Made by a program: the position numbers and the translations under genes
Origin: Kingella potus
Lineage (GTDB): Bacteria > Pseudomonadota > Gammaproteobacteria > Burkholderiales > Neisseriaceae
Direction: 5' to 3'
DNA length: 64,000 nt
Assembly: GCF_900451175.1 (NCBI RefSeq)
Contig: NZ_UGJJ01000001.1
Span: forward strand, 62,001-126,000
Part shown: positions 24,883-34,335 of the stretch, piece after piece
How positions within the stretch are numbered: the stretch's first letter is position 1
Layout of the letters: the number at the start of each line of letters is the position of its first letter
Notes under the pieces: generated by a model
The model's database searches: none
What the model was told of the DNA's origin: nothing
The model's input: the letters and a program-made list of their open reading frames with translations, nothing else

Positions 24883-27808
24883 TCAATCTGATTTTTTCGT
24901 TTTCTTCTTGGTTTGGGCGGCGGTTTGCTGCTGTTTGTTTTGCTGCTGACGGTACAGATCGAACAGAAAGGCCACGCGCTCGGCATCGTTGTGGCCGCCT
25001 GTGTAGCCGTAGGCGGCATCAACGGCTTTGTCCAGCGCGGTATGGGCTTTGAGCAGTTCGGGATAGGGATGTACGGTGTAGGCGTTGTAAAACTTGGCCA
25101 GCGTGGGCGGGATGCGGTCTTTTTTTATGGCGGCTTGGCGGTATTGTTCGCGCACGTCCAATATTTTTTGTGCGGCGGCTTCGATTTGGGCGCGGGCGGT
25201 TTGCTCGGCGGTCGGCGGCATTTGGGCTGCATCACAGGCGGCATTTTCAGGCTGCTTTTGTGCGGCGAAAGGAAAAGGAAAGTTGTTGTACACCAGTGTG
25301 TTGGAATAGCGGTATCGGCTTTCCAAGCGACCTGCCACGGTGCGCATAAAGGCGTTGTGCATGGCGGACATCAAAATGCCGAAGTGGTACAAGCTGGCGT
25401 GGGGCAGGCTGAATGCGAGGTTGCTGACAACGGTGTTGCTGCTCATAAAGCCGATGGGGATGTATGGGCGGTTTTCGGATGATACGCTGGGAACCAGTAG
25501 GTAGTTGCCGCTTTCGGGCTGACTGATAAAACCGAACAGGTGCGGTGTGTCTGCAAGCTTATTGGTGGCGGCTCGTTTGCTTTTTTCACGGGTGGTCTTT
25601 ACGTCTTCAATGCGCTGTGCTACTTGCGGCATTTTTTGCAAATCATCATTCAGCTCTTCCAAATCGCAGTCGGCAAACCACAGGCACCAACGCTCTTTGC
25701 CGTTGAGAAATTCGTCTGCGCCGAGAAAGGGGCGGATGTATTTCTGCGCTGTGGGTTCGGCGGCAAGCAGTGCGTCTTTTTCGGCGGGCGAGAGCAGCAG
25801 ATGACCGCCGTCGTTGGGTTGTGAGCCAAAATTCATTGCTGGTTCGCCGGAAATGGGGTTGCTGCGTTTTTCAATGGCGAGATGGTCGCCGTCCAAAAGA
25901 TAGGCGTTGATGTTGCGGGCGGGGTGCGGCTCGGCTGTGCCTGCAATATCGGGGTAGTGGAAGATGACGGGGTGTTCAGGCTGCCCGAAGGCGAAGCCAA
26001 CAATGATGCAATGCACGGCGGCTTTGCCTTTGGCGGCGGATGTCCATTGGAAGGTGCGGTGGGCGAACCGGATGCGGATGCCGCGTGCAAATAGGGGCTG
26101 CCACAGCGCGGCGGCTTGTTCGCCTTGGCAGATGGAGTTTGTTGAAACAAATGCGGTTTTTATATTCGATTGTAAATTTTTATCGGGGGGGGGGGGTAAT
26201 TGATTGCAGACGGCTGTTTTCCATCATGTCGGCGGCTTTGAGATACCACGCGGCAACATAATCCAGCACGCCACTGTTTTTCAGGCTGCCTGCAATGGTT
26301 TTCATATCTTGACGCTGTTCGGCGTTTTGAAATTTAGAGCCAATAAACGGCGGATTGCCGAAAATGTAGTCTGCCTGCGGCCATCCGGTGGCGAGGGCGT
26401 TGGCGTTGATGATTTCCGCGCTGTCGGTCAGCGGGATGGTGGGGCGGGTTTGGCCGAAGCGTTCGGCGGTGGCGCGGTTGCACTGGTGGTCGGTGAGCCA
26501 CATGGCGACTTTGGCGATTTGGGCGGGGTATTCGTCCAGCTCGATGCCGTGGAACTGGCCGATGTGGAGGCGCTGCATGGTGGCGATGTCGAGAAGCTGG
26601 TTTTCGGCAAAGAGTTCGCCGATGATGTCGTCTTCGAGGCGGCGCAACTCGCGGTAGGCGACGACGAGGAAGTTGCCGCAGCCGCAGGCGGGGTCGAGAA
26701 AGTTCAGACGGCCTATTTTTTCGTGCAGGGCGCGGACGAGTTTGCGGCGTTGGCTTTTGCTGATGCCGGTTTTGCGGGCGGCGGCCAGTTCGGCGCGCAA
26801 GCCGTCCATAAACAGGCTGTCGATCACTTTGAGGATGTTGGCTTCTTCGGTGTAGTGTGCGCCGGCGGCGCGGCGGTCTGCGCCGTCCATTACGCTTTGA
26901 AACAGGCTGCCGAAGATTTCGGGGCTGATTTTCGCCCAGTCGCGCCGTGAGCATTCGAGAAGCTGGGTGCGCAAATCGGCATCAAAATAAAATTCTTCCA
27001 GCGGCTCGGCAAAGAGTCTGCCGTTGACATAGGGAAAGGCTTTGAGCTCGCTGTTCATGCGGGCGGGGCGTTTTTCGGGCGGGGTGTTGAGGGTGTGGAA
27101 AATCTGGTTGAGCACGCTGCCGGTGTCGCTGCCGTCGGCTTTGGTGTGTTTGGCAAGATAGCTTTCAAACTGCCCGGCCGGGTCGAAAATCAGGGTGTCG
27201 TCGGCAAAAAAGCAAAACAGCAGGCGGATGATGAATTGTTTGAGGTGGTGTCCGTTGCAGGCGGTATCGGCGGCCAGGGCGCGAAAGAGGCCGCCCACGG
27301 AATCGGCGGCTTCGATGTTGGCCTGCTCTTCGGCGGCTTTGAGGTCGCGGCCGATGCCGTCCATAAAGTCGAAATTGCGGTTTTTAATCTGTTCGGGCAA
27401 ATCTTCGAGGGGGAAGTCGGTGCGGGTGCCGGCCTGCAAATCGTAAAGGCGCATGGCGGCAAAGTCGCACACGATGATGTGGCGCGGTACGTCGTCGGGA
27501 TTTTGGCGGCGGATTTCGTCTACATAGCCTGCGGCCTGCTCGAAGGCTTTGTCCAAATCTTTGTTGGCGGATTTGTGTTCGCACAGCAGCCTGCCTGCCC
27601 AGAATACGTCGGCAAATTTGGTGGTTTTCTGGCGGTGGTGTTTGATGCCGTATTCGAGGACGGCGGTTTTGTAGCGGTCGAGGTTGAAGATGCGGAAAAA
27701 TTCGTCCCAAAAGGTTTTGGCTTCGGCTTCTTCCCGCTTTTCGCCTTTCCAGCGGCGGGCAAAGGCTTGGGCGAGGCGGTATTTGTGTTCGTAGGTGTAG
27801 GCGGTCAT
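24883..27808 (-). CDS. MmeI-like (type IIL) restriction-modification enzyme, phase-variable, OFF in this sequence
   Basis: A single polypeptide that should both cut and methylate DNA. From ATG 27808 (AAAGGAC upstream): residues 1-170 MmeI_N nuclease with Asp67-x9-Glu77-His-Lys79 (FADVFWAGRLLCEHK); 190-290 helicase-spacer-like region (FIIRLLFCFFADDTLIF, FPYVNGRLF); then the adenine methyltransferase with HYTEEANI (motif X), LDPACGCGNF (motif I, 381-390) and GNPPF (motif IV, 485-488). At 26185-26196 the coding strand has 12 C; this puts a TAA directly after, giving a 542-residue product lacking the target-recognition domain. With 11 C (or 14, or 8) the frame continues as DKNLQSNIKTAFVSTNSICQ and HRTFQW..AVHCIIVGF into the remaining frame ending at 24883, a protein of 974 residues, normal for the family. 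Recognition sequence unknown. Two Kingella-type DUS lie inside. Confidence 0.9.
25246..25257 (-). repeat. Kingella-type DUS variant (AAGCAGCCTGAA)
   Basis: Foreign-dialect uptake sequence inside the type IIL gene, on the coding (minus) strand. Confidence 0.6.
26185..26196. repeat. Homopolymer tract of 12 G (C on the coding strand), phase-variation switch
   Basis: Twelve consecutive G between ATC and TAATT. Slippage here changes the reading frame of the type IIL enzyme; 12 is the OFF length, 11 or 14 would be ON. Confidence 0.9.
26280..26291 (-). repeat. Kingella-type DUS variant (AGGCAGCCTGAA)
   Basis: Perfect match to the AG-kingDUS dialect, on the coding strand of the type IIL gene just before the poly-C tract. 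Confidence 0.65.
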
Positions 27809-27895
27809 GGGGTGTCCTTTATCTGTGTTTGGGGCGGCCTTGTTTGGGAAGGCTGTCTGAAAACGGGGGTGTGCAGTGAGTTTTTGGGTGGGTTT

Positions 27896-27923
27896 GAGGC
27901 CGTCTGAAAATCCCAAATGCTGC
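27896..27923 (+). repeat. Direct repeat 2, right copy
   Basis: Counterpart of 24788-24815, upstream of the type IIL gene start; contains a perfect DUS. Confidence 0.8.
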
Positions 27924-27959
27924 CTGCAATCCGCTCCCTCTCCTGCGCTTACGCGGGGA
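27922..27959 (+). repeat. Direct repeat 1, right copy
   Basis: Counterpart of 24522-24559, contiguous with the right copy of direct repeat 2. Confidence 0.8.
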
Positions 27960-28003
27960 GGGAATGACGGCTTTGGGCAAACGTTTTTCAGACGGCCTCA
28001 TAA

Positions 28004-31000
28004 TTATTTCCCCGCCAACTGCTTCAACACCGCCCGCACGGTTTGAACCCGCGCTTCCACGCTTTCCATTTCCGCGCCCACGCGCAGTTTGTCGGGGCCG
28101 GCCATGCGGTAGTTTTTGTTTTGCTGCATCAGCAGGATGATGTCGGCGGGTTCGATGTTGTGGTGTTTGCCGAAGGTGAACGTGGCCGCTTCGGACGATG
28201 CGTCGATGGCGCTGATGCCGGCGGCTTTGGCGGCGAGGCGGAGGCGGTGGCTTTCGAGCAGGGTTTTGACGGGCTGTTCGGGCAGGCCGAAGCGGTCGAC
28301 CAGCTCTTCGTGCACGGCGTTGATTTGGGCTTCGGTTTCGCAGGTGGCGAGGCGTTTGTAGAGCACCAGCCGCTCGTGGATGTCGGGGCAGTAGTCTTCG
28401 GGGAGCAGGGCGGGGCTGTGCAGTTTGATTTCGGTGGTTACGCCCAGCGGTGCGTCGAGGTCGGGCTGGCGGCCTTTTTTGAGGTCGCGCACGGCCTGTT
28501 TGAGCATTTCGGTGTAGAGCGTGAAGCCGACCTGCACCATTTCGCCCGACTGGCCTTCGCCGAGGATTTCGCCCGCGCCGCGTATTTCCAAGTCCTGCAT
28601 GGCCAGCGTGAAGCCTGCGCCGAGTTCGTCGGCGGCGGCAATCGCGTCGAGGCGTTTTTCTGCGTCTTTGGTGATGTATTCGGGGGTGAGCAGATAGGCG
28701 TAGGCCTGGTGGTGGCTGCGGCCGACGCGCCCGCGCAACTGGTGCAGTTGGGCGAGGCCGAATTTGTCGGCGCGGTTGATGATGATGGTGTTGGCGTTGG
28801 GGATGTCGATGCCGGTTTCGATGATGGTGGAACACAGCAATACGTTGAATTTCTGCTGTAAAAAGTCGCGCATCACCTGCTCCAGCTCGCGCTCGCGCAA
28901 TTGGCCGTGCGCTACGCCGATGCGGGCTTCGGGCAGCAGGGTTTCCAGCCGCTCGCGCATGTTTTCGATGGTGTCGACTTCGTTATGCAGGAAAAACACT
29001 TGCCCGCCGCGCTTGAGTTCGCGCAGCACGGCTTCGCGCACGCTGCCTTCGCTGAACGGTTTGACAAAGGTCTTCACGGCCAGGCGGCGGCTGGGCGCGG
29101 TGGTAATCAGCGAGAAATCGCGCAGGCCTTCGAGCGCCATGCTGAGCGTGCGCGGAATCGGTGTGGCGGTCATGGTGAGGATGTCCACATTGGCGCGCAG
29201 GCGTTTGAGCTGCTCTTTCTGGCGCACGCCGAAGCGGTGTTCTTCGTCGATGATGACCAGGCCTAAGTTTTTGAATTTGATGCTGTCCTGCACCAGTTTG
29301 TGCGTGCCGATAACGATGTCGGCCGTGCCGTCGGCCATCTCGGCGAGCGCGGCTTTGGTTTCTTTGCTGCTGTTGAAGCGCGAAAGCTGGACGACTTTGA
29401 CGGGAAAATCGGCGAAGCGGTCGGCGAAATTCTGCGCGTGCTGCTCCACCAAGAGCGTGGTCGGTGCGAGTACGGCCACTTGTTTGCCGCCCATCACGGC
29501 CACAAACGCCGCCCGCAGTGCCACTTCGGTTTTGCCGAAGCCCACGTCGCCGCACACCAGTCTGTCCATCGGCCGGCCTTGGGTCAGGTCTTTGATGACG
29601 GAGGCAATGGCGGCGGCCTGGTCTTCGGTTTCTTCGTAGCCGAAGCCGTCGGCAAAGGCTTGGTAGTCGGTTTCGTCGAAGGCGAATTTGAAGCCTTCCT
29701 GCGCCGCGCGTTGTGCGTAGAGGTTGAGCAGTTCGGCGGCGGTGTCGCGCGCTTTTTCGGCGGCTTTGCGTTTGGCTTTCGTCCATGCCGCGCTGCCGAG
29801 TTTGTGAAGCTGCACGTTTTCGTGCGCCTGCCCCGAGTAGCGGCTGATGAGGTGGAGCTGCGACACGGGCACATAAAGCTGCGCCTCGCCGGCGTATTCG
29901 AGCAGCATCATTTCGGTGTTGCCGCCGCCCACTTCCATATGCACCAAGCCCATATAGCGGCCGATGCCGTGTTCTTCGTGGACGACGGGGTCGCCGATGT
30001 TGATTTCGGCCAAATCGCGCAACAGGCCGTCTGAAACCTGCGCGTGTTTTTTGCGGCGCACGCTGCTGCGGCTTTTGGCGACGTATTGGTAAAGCTCGGA
30101 TTCGGTGATGACGGCGAGGCTGCCTGAAATCCTGCTTTGTGCGTTTTCAGGCAGCCTGAAACCGTAGGCCAGCGGCGTTACGGCGATGCACAGCGGCGCG
30201 CTGCTGTTTAAAAACGCCTGCCAGCCGTCCACGCTTTGCGGACGCAGGCCGTGTTGGGCGAAAAAGCCGAGCATGGTTTCGCGCCGTCCCGCGCTTTCGG
30301 CGGTGAGCAGAATCCGCCCGTCAAAGGCCGTCTGAAAACCGTGCAGCGCGGCCAGCGGCTGTTCGCTCTGGCGGTTGACGGCCACGTCGGGCAGCAGGTG
30401 CGCCGTGCCGTTCAAATCGGGCAGGATTTGCGGATAGGGTTTCAGACGGCCTGCAAATTCGTCTTCGCTGAGATACAGATACCGTGGCGGCAAAGGCGGG
30501 TAGGTTTCGTCGCCCTGCGCCATTTGGAAGCGGCTTTTCACGTCGGCCCAAAACCGCCGCGCTTCGGCGTGTACGTCGCCCACGCACACCACCAGCGCGT
30601 CGGGGGAAATGTAGTCGAACAGCGTGGCGCAGCCGTCTTCGAAAAACAGCGGCAGGTAATATTCCACGCCCGCGCCGAAGCGGCCGCTGCTCACGGCTTT
30701 ATAGACCACGGCGGCGTTGTAGTCGCCGTCGATTTCTTCGCGAAAGCGCGTGCGGAAGATTTTTTGCGCGTCGGCATCGGTGGGAAATTCGTGCGCGGGC
30801 AGCAGGCGGATTTCCGACACCGGCGCGAGCGTGCGCTGGCTGTCGGGGTCGAAGGTTTTGATGCTGTCGATTTCGTCGCCGAACAGGTCGAGACGGTAGG
30901 GCTGCGCCGCACCCATCGGAAAAATATCGACAATGCCGCCGCGCACGGCAAATTCGCCCGCCGCCACCACGTTGGACACATGGCTGTAACCGGCTTCGAC

Positions 31001-31423
31001 CAAGTTGCCGCGCATGGCTTCGACATCGACGGTCTGCCCCGTTTTCAGCCAAAACGTGCGCCCCAGCAGAAACGGCACCGGCGCAAGATACTGCATGGCC
31101 GTGGCGACGGGCACAATCAAAACATCGGCCTGACGGTTTTTGAGCTGCCACAGCGCGGCAAGGCGTTCGGACACCAGATCCTGATGCGGCGAAAAACGTT
31201 CGTAGGGCAGCGTTTCCCAGTCGGGCAGGAACAGCGCGTTGTCTTGGGGGCGGAAAAACTGCCAGGCCGTCTGAAGCCGCAAGGCCTGCTCGGTGTCGGT
31301 GGTGAGGATGACTTTCGGCACGGCGGCGTGCAGGTGCTGCGTTAGGAAATAAGGCAGGCTGCCGGCGGTGAGGTTAGGCCAGCGGGTGCGCGGGGCGGAT
31401 TTGCTTGGAAGGGGAAGGTTCAT
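28004..31423 (-). CDS. mfd: Transcription-repair coupling factor
   Basis: Removes RNA polymerase stalled at lesions and recruits UvrA. ATG 31423 (MNLPLPSKSAPRTRW) gives 1139 residues, close to E. coli Mfd (1148); an upstream in-frame extension is DUS-laden intergenic DNA and is rejected. Domains in order: UvrB-homology module with YERFSPHQDLVSERLAAL, the RNA polymerase-interacting CarD-like domain (GDPVVHEEHGIGRYMGL), the translocase with Walker A CGDVGFGKTEVALRAAF and DEEHRFG, RNA-helicase motif VI region QLRGRVGRSHHQAYAYLL, and the C-terminal TRCF domain. A pair of Simonsiella-type DUS is embedded near the middle of the N-terminal half. Plus-strand reading over this gene is a shadow. Confidence 0.97.
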   Translation of the reverse strand: MNLPLPSKSAPRTRWPNLTAGSLPYFLTQHLHAAVPKVILTTDTEQALRLQTAWQFFRPQDNALFLPDWETLPYERFSPHQDLVSERLAALWQLKNRQADVLIVPVATAMQYLAPVPFLLGRTFWLKTGQTVDVEAMRGNLVEAGYSHVSNVVAAGEFAVRGGIVDIFPMGAAQPYRLDLFGDEIDSIKTFDPDSQRTLAPVSEIRLLPAHEFPTDADAQKIFRTRFREEIDGDYNAAVVYKAVSSGRFGAGVEYYLPLFFEDGCATLFDYISPDALVVCVGDVHAEARRFWADVKSRFQMAQGDETYPPLPPRYLYLSEDEFAGRLKPYPQILPDLNGTAHLLPDVAVNRQSEQPLAALHGFQTAFDGRILLTAESAGRRETMLGFFAQHGLRPQSVDGWQAFLNSSAPLCIAVTPLAYGFRLPENAQSRISGSLAVITESELYQYVAKSRSSVRRKKHAQVSDGLLRDLAEINIGDPVVHEEHGIGRYMGLVHMEVGGGNTEMMLLEYAGEAQLYVPVSQLHLISRYSGQAHENVQLHKLGSAAWTKAKRKAAEKARDTAAELLNLYAQRAAQEGFKFAFDETDYQAFADGFGYEETEDQAAAIASVIKDLTQGRPMDRLVCGDVGFGKTEVALRAAFVAVMGGKQVAVLAPTTLLVEQHAQNFADRFADFPVKVVQLSRFNSSKETKAALAEMADGTADIVIGTHKLVQDSIKFKNLGLVIIDEEHRFGVRQKEQLKRLRANVDILTMTATPIPRTLSMALEGLRDFSLITTAPSRRLAVKTFVKPFSEGSVREAVLRELKRGGQVFFLHNEVDTIENMRERLETLLPEARIGVAHGQLRERELEQVMRDFLQQKFNVLLCSTIIETGIDIPNANTIIINRADKFGLAQLHQLRGRVGRSHHQAYAYLLTPEYITKDAEKRLDAIAAADELGAGFTLAMQDLEIRGAGEILGEGQSGEMVQVGFTLYTEMLKQAVRDLKKGRQPDLDAPLGVTTEIKLHSPALLPEDYCPDIHERLVLYKRLATCETEAQINAVHEELVDRFGLPEQPVKTLLESHRLRLAAKAAGISAIDASSEAATFTFGKHHNIEPADIILLMQQNKNYRMAGPDKLRVGAEMESVEARVQTVRAVLKQLAGK
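30117..30157. repeat. Inverted pair of Simonsiella-type DUS (AGGCTGCCTGAA) inside mfd
   Basis: AGGCTGCCTGAA at 30117-30128 faces its exact complement at 30146-30157. The pair is translated as part of GFRLPENAQSRISGSLAVI, so it lies in coding DNA. Confidence 0.75.
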
Positions 31424-31459
31424 GGTTGGCTGTTCCGATTTGGTAAAGACAAGCGGCAG

Positions 31460-31489
31460 AGGCCGTCTGAAAAGGTTTTCAGACGGCCT
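31460..31489. repeat. DUS inverted pair between divergent genes
   Basis: Facing DUS copies with about 6 bases between them, upstream of both mfd and clpS, so not an end-of-gene terminator for either. Confidence 0.6.
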
Positions 31490-31649
31490 GTCGCGTTTTG
31501 CCGCAGATTGTAACCGAGGCCGTCTGAAAAGAGTAGGATGGGGACAGGATGTTGCAGGCAGGGCGGGAAAGCGGTTTTTTATGATTTCCGTCAAATATTT
31601 TTCTGCAAAAGCCGGTTTTTTTCAGACGGCCTGTGCGTGTTCATGTTAG

Positions 31650-31668
31650 GATAATCATTATTATTTTA
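31650..31668. promoter_or_regulatory. Fur-box-like sequence upstream of clpSA
   Basis: GATAATCATTATTATTTTA resembles three tandem NATWAT hexamers: two match fully and the third has one mismatch. It lies about 100 bases before clpS. Iron control of clpSA is not established, so this may be chance in an AT-rich promoter. Confidence 0.3.
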
Positions 31669-31765
31669 TATAGCAGGCCGTCGTAGCGGCCGTCTGAAAG
31701 ATTGAAAAACGGTGCCGGCGGCAACATATGGGCGGCTTTAACCATCCGCATAATAAGGCCGAAAT

Positions 31766-32071
31766 ATGGGAACACAGCACCTCCAATCGGAAGACGGCAG
31801 CGCATTGAAGCTGCGCCCGCCGCGCAAATACGGCGTTTTCCTGCTCAACGACGATTACACCACGATGGATTTTGTGGTGCAGGTTTTAACCGAAGTGTTT
31901 TTCCTGCCCGAAGACCGCGCCTTCGCCGTGATGCTTCTGGTACACAACGAGGGCAGGGGGCTTTGCGGCACATACACCCGCGACGTGGCGCAAACCAAGC
32001 AGGCGCAAGTGCACCAACGCGCCGCCGATGCGGGTTTCCCGCTCAAATGCATAGTAGAGGAGGTTTCATGA
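31766..32071 (+). CDS. clpS: ClpA adaptor protein ClpS
   Basis: A 101-residue adaptor that delivers N-end-rule substrates to ClpAP. The N-degron pocket residues lie in YGVFLLNDDYTTMDFVVQVL and the ClpA-binding region is near VHNEGRGLCGTYTRDVAQTK. AAGG precedes the ATG. The stop overlaps the clpA start (ATGA), giving the usual clpS-clpA operon. Confidence 0.96.
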   Translation: MGTQHLQSEDGSALKLRPPRKYGVFLLNDDYTTMDFVVQVLTEVFFLPEDRAFAVMLLVHNEGRGLCGTYTRDVAQTKQAQVHQRAADAGFPLKCIVEEVS

Positions 32072-34335
32072 TTTCGGATGCTTTGGAACAGATTTTGCAG
32101 GATCTTTATGCCGACGCGCGCGCGCGCAGCTACGAGATGATTACGCTCGAACAGCTTCTGCTCGCGCTGACGGAGCATTCCGGCGAAGTGCAGAAAACCT
32201 TGGAAGAGCTGCACGTGGATTTGGATATATTGTCCGGCCAGCTTGCCGCCAGCATACGCGACAACACCCCCATGCTGCCCAAAAACCTGCTCGACAAAAC
32301 CGATTCCCAGCCCACGCTGGGCTTCCAGCGCGTGATGCAGCGGGCCATCATCCATGCACAGTCGGTGGAAAGACGGCAGGTGCGTCCGCTGGACGTATTG
32401 GTGGCCATGATGAACGAAAAAGACTGTCCCGCCGTGTATTTCCTGCAACTGCAATCGGTCGGGCGCACCGAGCTGTTGCGCCATCTCGCCCACGGCAGCA
32501 CGGAAGAAAGCAGCAGCAGGCCGTCTGAAAACGAAGACGAAGAAGCCGTTCCGGCTGCCGGCGGCGACGCGCTGGCCAAATACACCGTCAATCTCAATGC
32601 CGAAGTGCAGGCCGGCCGTATCGATCCCTTAATCGGGCGCAAAGCCGAAATGGAGCGGCTGGTGCAGGTATTGTGCCGCCGCCGCAAAAACAACCCGCTG
32701 CTCGTGGGCGAAGCCGGCGTGGGCAAAACCGCCCTGGCCGAAGGCCTGGCCTGGCAGATTGTGCACAGCCGCGTTCCCGAAGTGCTGGCTGAAGGCACGG
32801 TTTACATGCTCGACATGGGCGCGTTGCTGGCGGGCACGAAATACCGTGGCGACTTTGAAGCGCGGATCAAAAACGTGGTCAAAGCACTCGACGAAACCGA
32901 AGGCGCAATCCTCTTTATCGACGAAATCCACACCGTTATCGGCGCGGGCAGCACCTCCGGCGGCACCATGGATGCGTCCAACCTGCTCAAACCCGCCCTC
33001 GCCAAAGGCCGCCTGCGCTGCATCGGTGCCACCACCTACGACGAATTCCGCACCATTTTCAGCAAAGACCACGCCCTCAGCCGCCGTTTCCAGAAAATCG
33101 ACGTAGCCGAACCGGGCGTAGCCGAAACCGCCGACATCCTGCGCGGCCTCAAACCCATGTTCGAGCGTTTCCACGACGTACGCTACACCAGCGGCGCAAT
33201 CGAAGCCGCCGCCGAACTCTCCGACCGCTATATCAACGACCGCTTTCTGCCCGACAAAGCCATCGACGTGATGGACGAAGCCGGCGCGGCACAGAAAATC
33301 CTGCCCAAATCCAAGCAGAAAAAAGTCATCGGCAAAGCCCAGATCGAAGCCGTCGTCGCCAAAATCGCCCGCATCCCCGAAAAAACCGTTTCCAACGACG
33401 ACCGCCAAATCCTGAAAAACCTTGCCCGCAACCTGAAAAACATGGTGTTCGGCCAGGATGCCGCCATTGACGCGCTGGCCGCCGCCGTAAAAATGTCCCG
33501 CTCCGGCCTCGGCCTGCCCGACAAACCCGTCGGCAGCTTCCTGTTTTCCGGCCCCACCGGCGTGGGCAAAACCGAAGTCGCCCGCCAGCTCGCCTACACC
33601 CTCGGCGTGCCGCTGCAACGCTTCGATATGTCCGAATACATGGAACGCCACGCCGTTTCCCGCCTTATCGGCGCACCACCGGGCTATGTCGGCTTCGAGC
33701 AGGCCGGCCTGCTGACCGAAGCCGTTACCAAGCAGCCCCACTGCGTGCTGCTGCTCGACGAAATCGAAAAAGCCCATCCCGACATTTTCAATGTCCTGCT
33801 GCAAGTGATGGACGCGGGCAGGCTGACCGACAACAACGGCAAAAGCGCGGATTTCCGCAACATCGTCCTCATCATGACCACCAACGCCGGAGCGGAAAGC
33901 CTCAGCCGTCCCACACTCGGCTTTACCGCCAAACGCGAACGCGGCGACGAAATGCAGGCTATCGGCAAAACCTTTACCCCCGAGTTCCGCAACCGCCTCG
34001 ATGCCATCATCCCCTTTGCCCCGCTCGATGCCGCCGTTATCGCCCGCATTGTGGACAAATTCCTATTGCAACTCGAGCAGCAGCTTTTGGCGAAAAAAGT
34101 GGAAGCCGAGTTTGCCCCCGAACTGCGCGCCTACCTTGCCGAAAAAGGCTTCGACCCGCAAATGGGCGCACGTCCCATGCACCGCCTCATCCAAAACAAA
34201 CTGCGCCGCGCCCTTGCCGACGAACTCCTCTTCGGCCGCCTTGCCGAGGGCGGCTTCGTCCGACTGGGCTGGAACAGCGAAAAAGAAGAAGCCGTGCTGG
34301 AATTTGAGAAAAACGCAAACGTCGCGGCGGTGTAA
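32068..34335 (+). CDS. clpA: ATP-dependent Clp protease ATP-binding subunit ClpA
   Basis: A 755-residue AAA+ unfoldase for ClpP (E. coli ClpA 758). Start ATG 32068 overlaps the clpS stop and follows GAGGAGG; the open frame further upstream is only clpS in another phase. Domains: N-domain repeats (1-145), D1 with Walker A GEAGVGKT (214-221) and Walker B LFIDEIHT, D2 with GPTGVGKT (about 495-502), and the C-terminal sensor-2 region MGARPMHRLIQ. The ClpP-contact loop is expected after D2 Walker A. A DUS in the N-domain to D1 linker encodes RPSEN. clpP is not in the window. Confidence 0.97.
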   Translation: MISDALEQILQDLYADARARSYEMITLEQLLLALTEHSGEVQKTLEELHVDLDILSGQLAASIRDNTPMLPKNLLDKTDSQPTLGFQRVMQRAIIHAQSVERRQVRPLDVLVAMMNEKDCPAVYFLQLQSVGRTELLRHLAHGSTEESSSRPSENEDEEAVPAAGGDALAKYTVNLNAEVQAGRIDPLIGRKAEMERLVQVLCRRRKNNPLLVGEAGVGKTALAEGLAWQIVHSRVPEVLAEGTVYMLDMGALLAGTKYRGDFEARIKNVVKALDETEGAILFIDEIHTVIGAGSTSGGTMDASNLLKPALAKGRLRCIGATTYDEFRTIFSKDHALSRRFQKIDVAEPGVAETADILRGLKPMFERFHDVRYTSGAIEAAAELSDRYINDRFLPDKAIDVMDEAGAAQKILPKSKQKKVIGKAQIEAVVAKIARIPEKTVSNDDRQILKNLARNLKNMVFGQDAAIDALAAAVKMSRSGLGLPDKPVGSFLFSGPTGVGKTEVARQLAYTLGVPLQRFDMSEYMERHAVSRLIGAPPGYVGFEQAGLLTEAVTKQPHCVLLLDEIEKAHPDIFNVLLQVMDAGRLTDNNGKSADFRNIVLIMTTNAGAESLSRPTLGFTAKRERGDEMQAIGKTFTPEFRNRLDAIIPFAPLDAAVIARIVDKFLLQLEQQLLAKKVEAEFAPELRAYLAEKGFDPQMGARPMHRLIQNKLRRALADELLFGRLAEGGFVRLGWNSEKEEAVLEFEKNANVAAV

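Larger units (their letters stand above)
31424..31765. other. mfd-clpS divergent region
   Basis: This 342-base gap between divergent mfd and clpS holds a DUS hairpin (31460-31489), several single DUS, and an AT-rich Fur-box-like stretch (31650-31668). No gene seen. Confidence 0.6.

Noticed and set aside
27844..28003. Small gene between mfd and the type IIL gene
   Set aside because: The stretch is DUS copies and direct repeats; open frames here read mainly as translated DUS (SDGL, RPSEN).
31702..34335. Possible 877-residue ClpA with long N-terminal extension
   Set aside because: The extra part is the clpS gene in another frame; ATG 32068 overlaps the clpS stop and gives the normal ClpA length.
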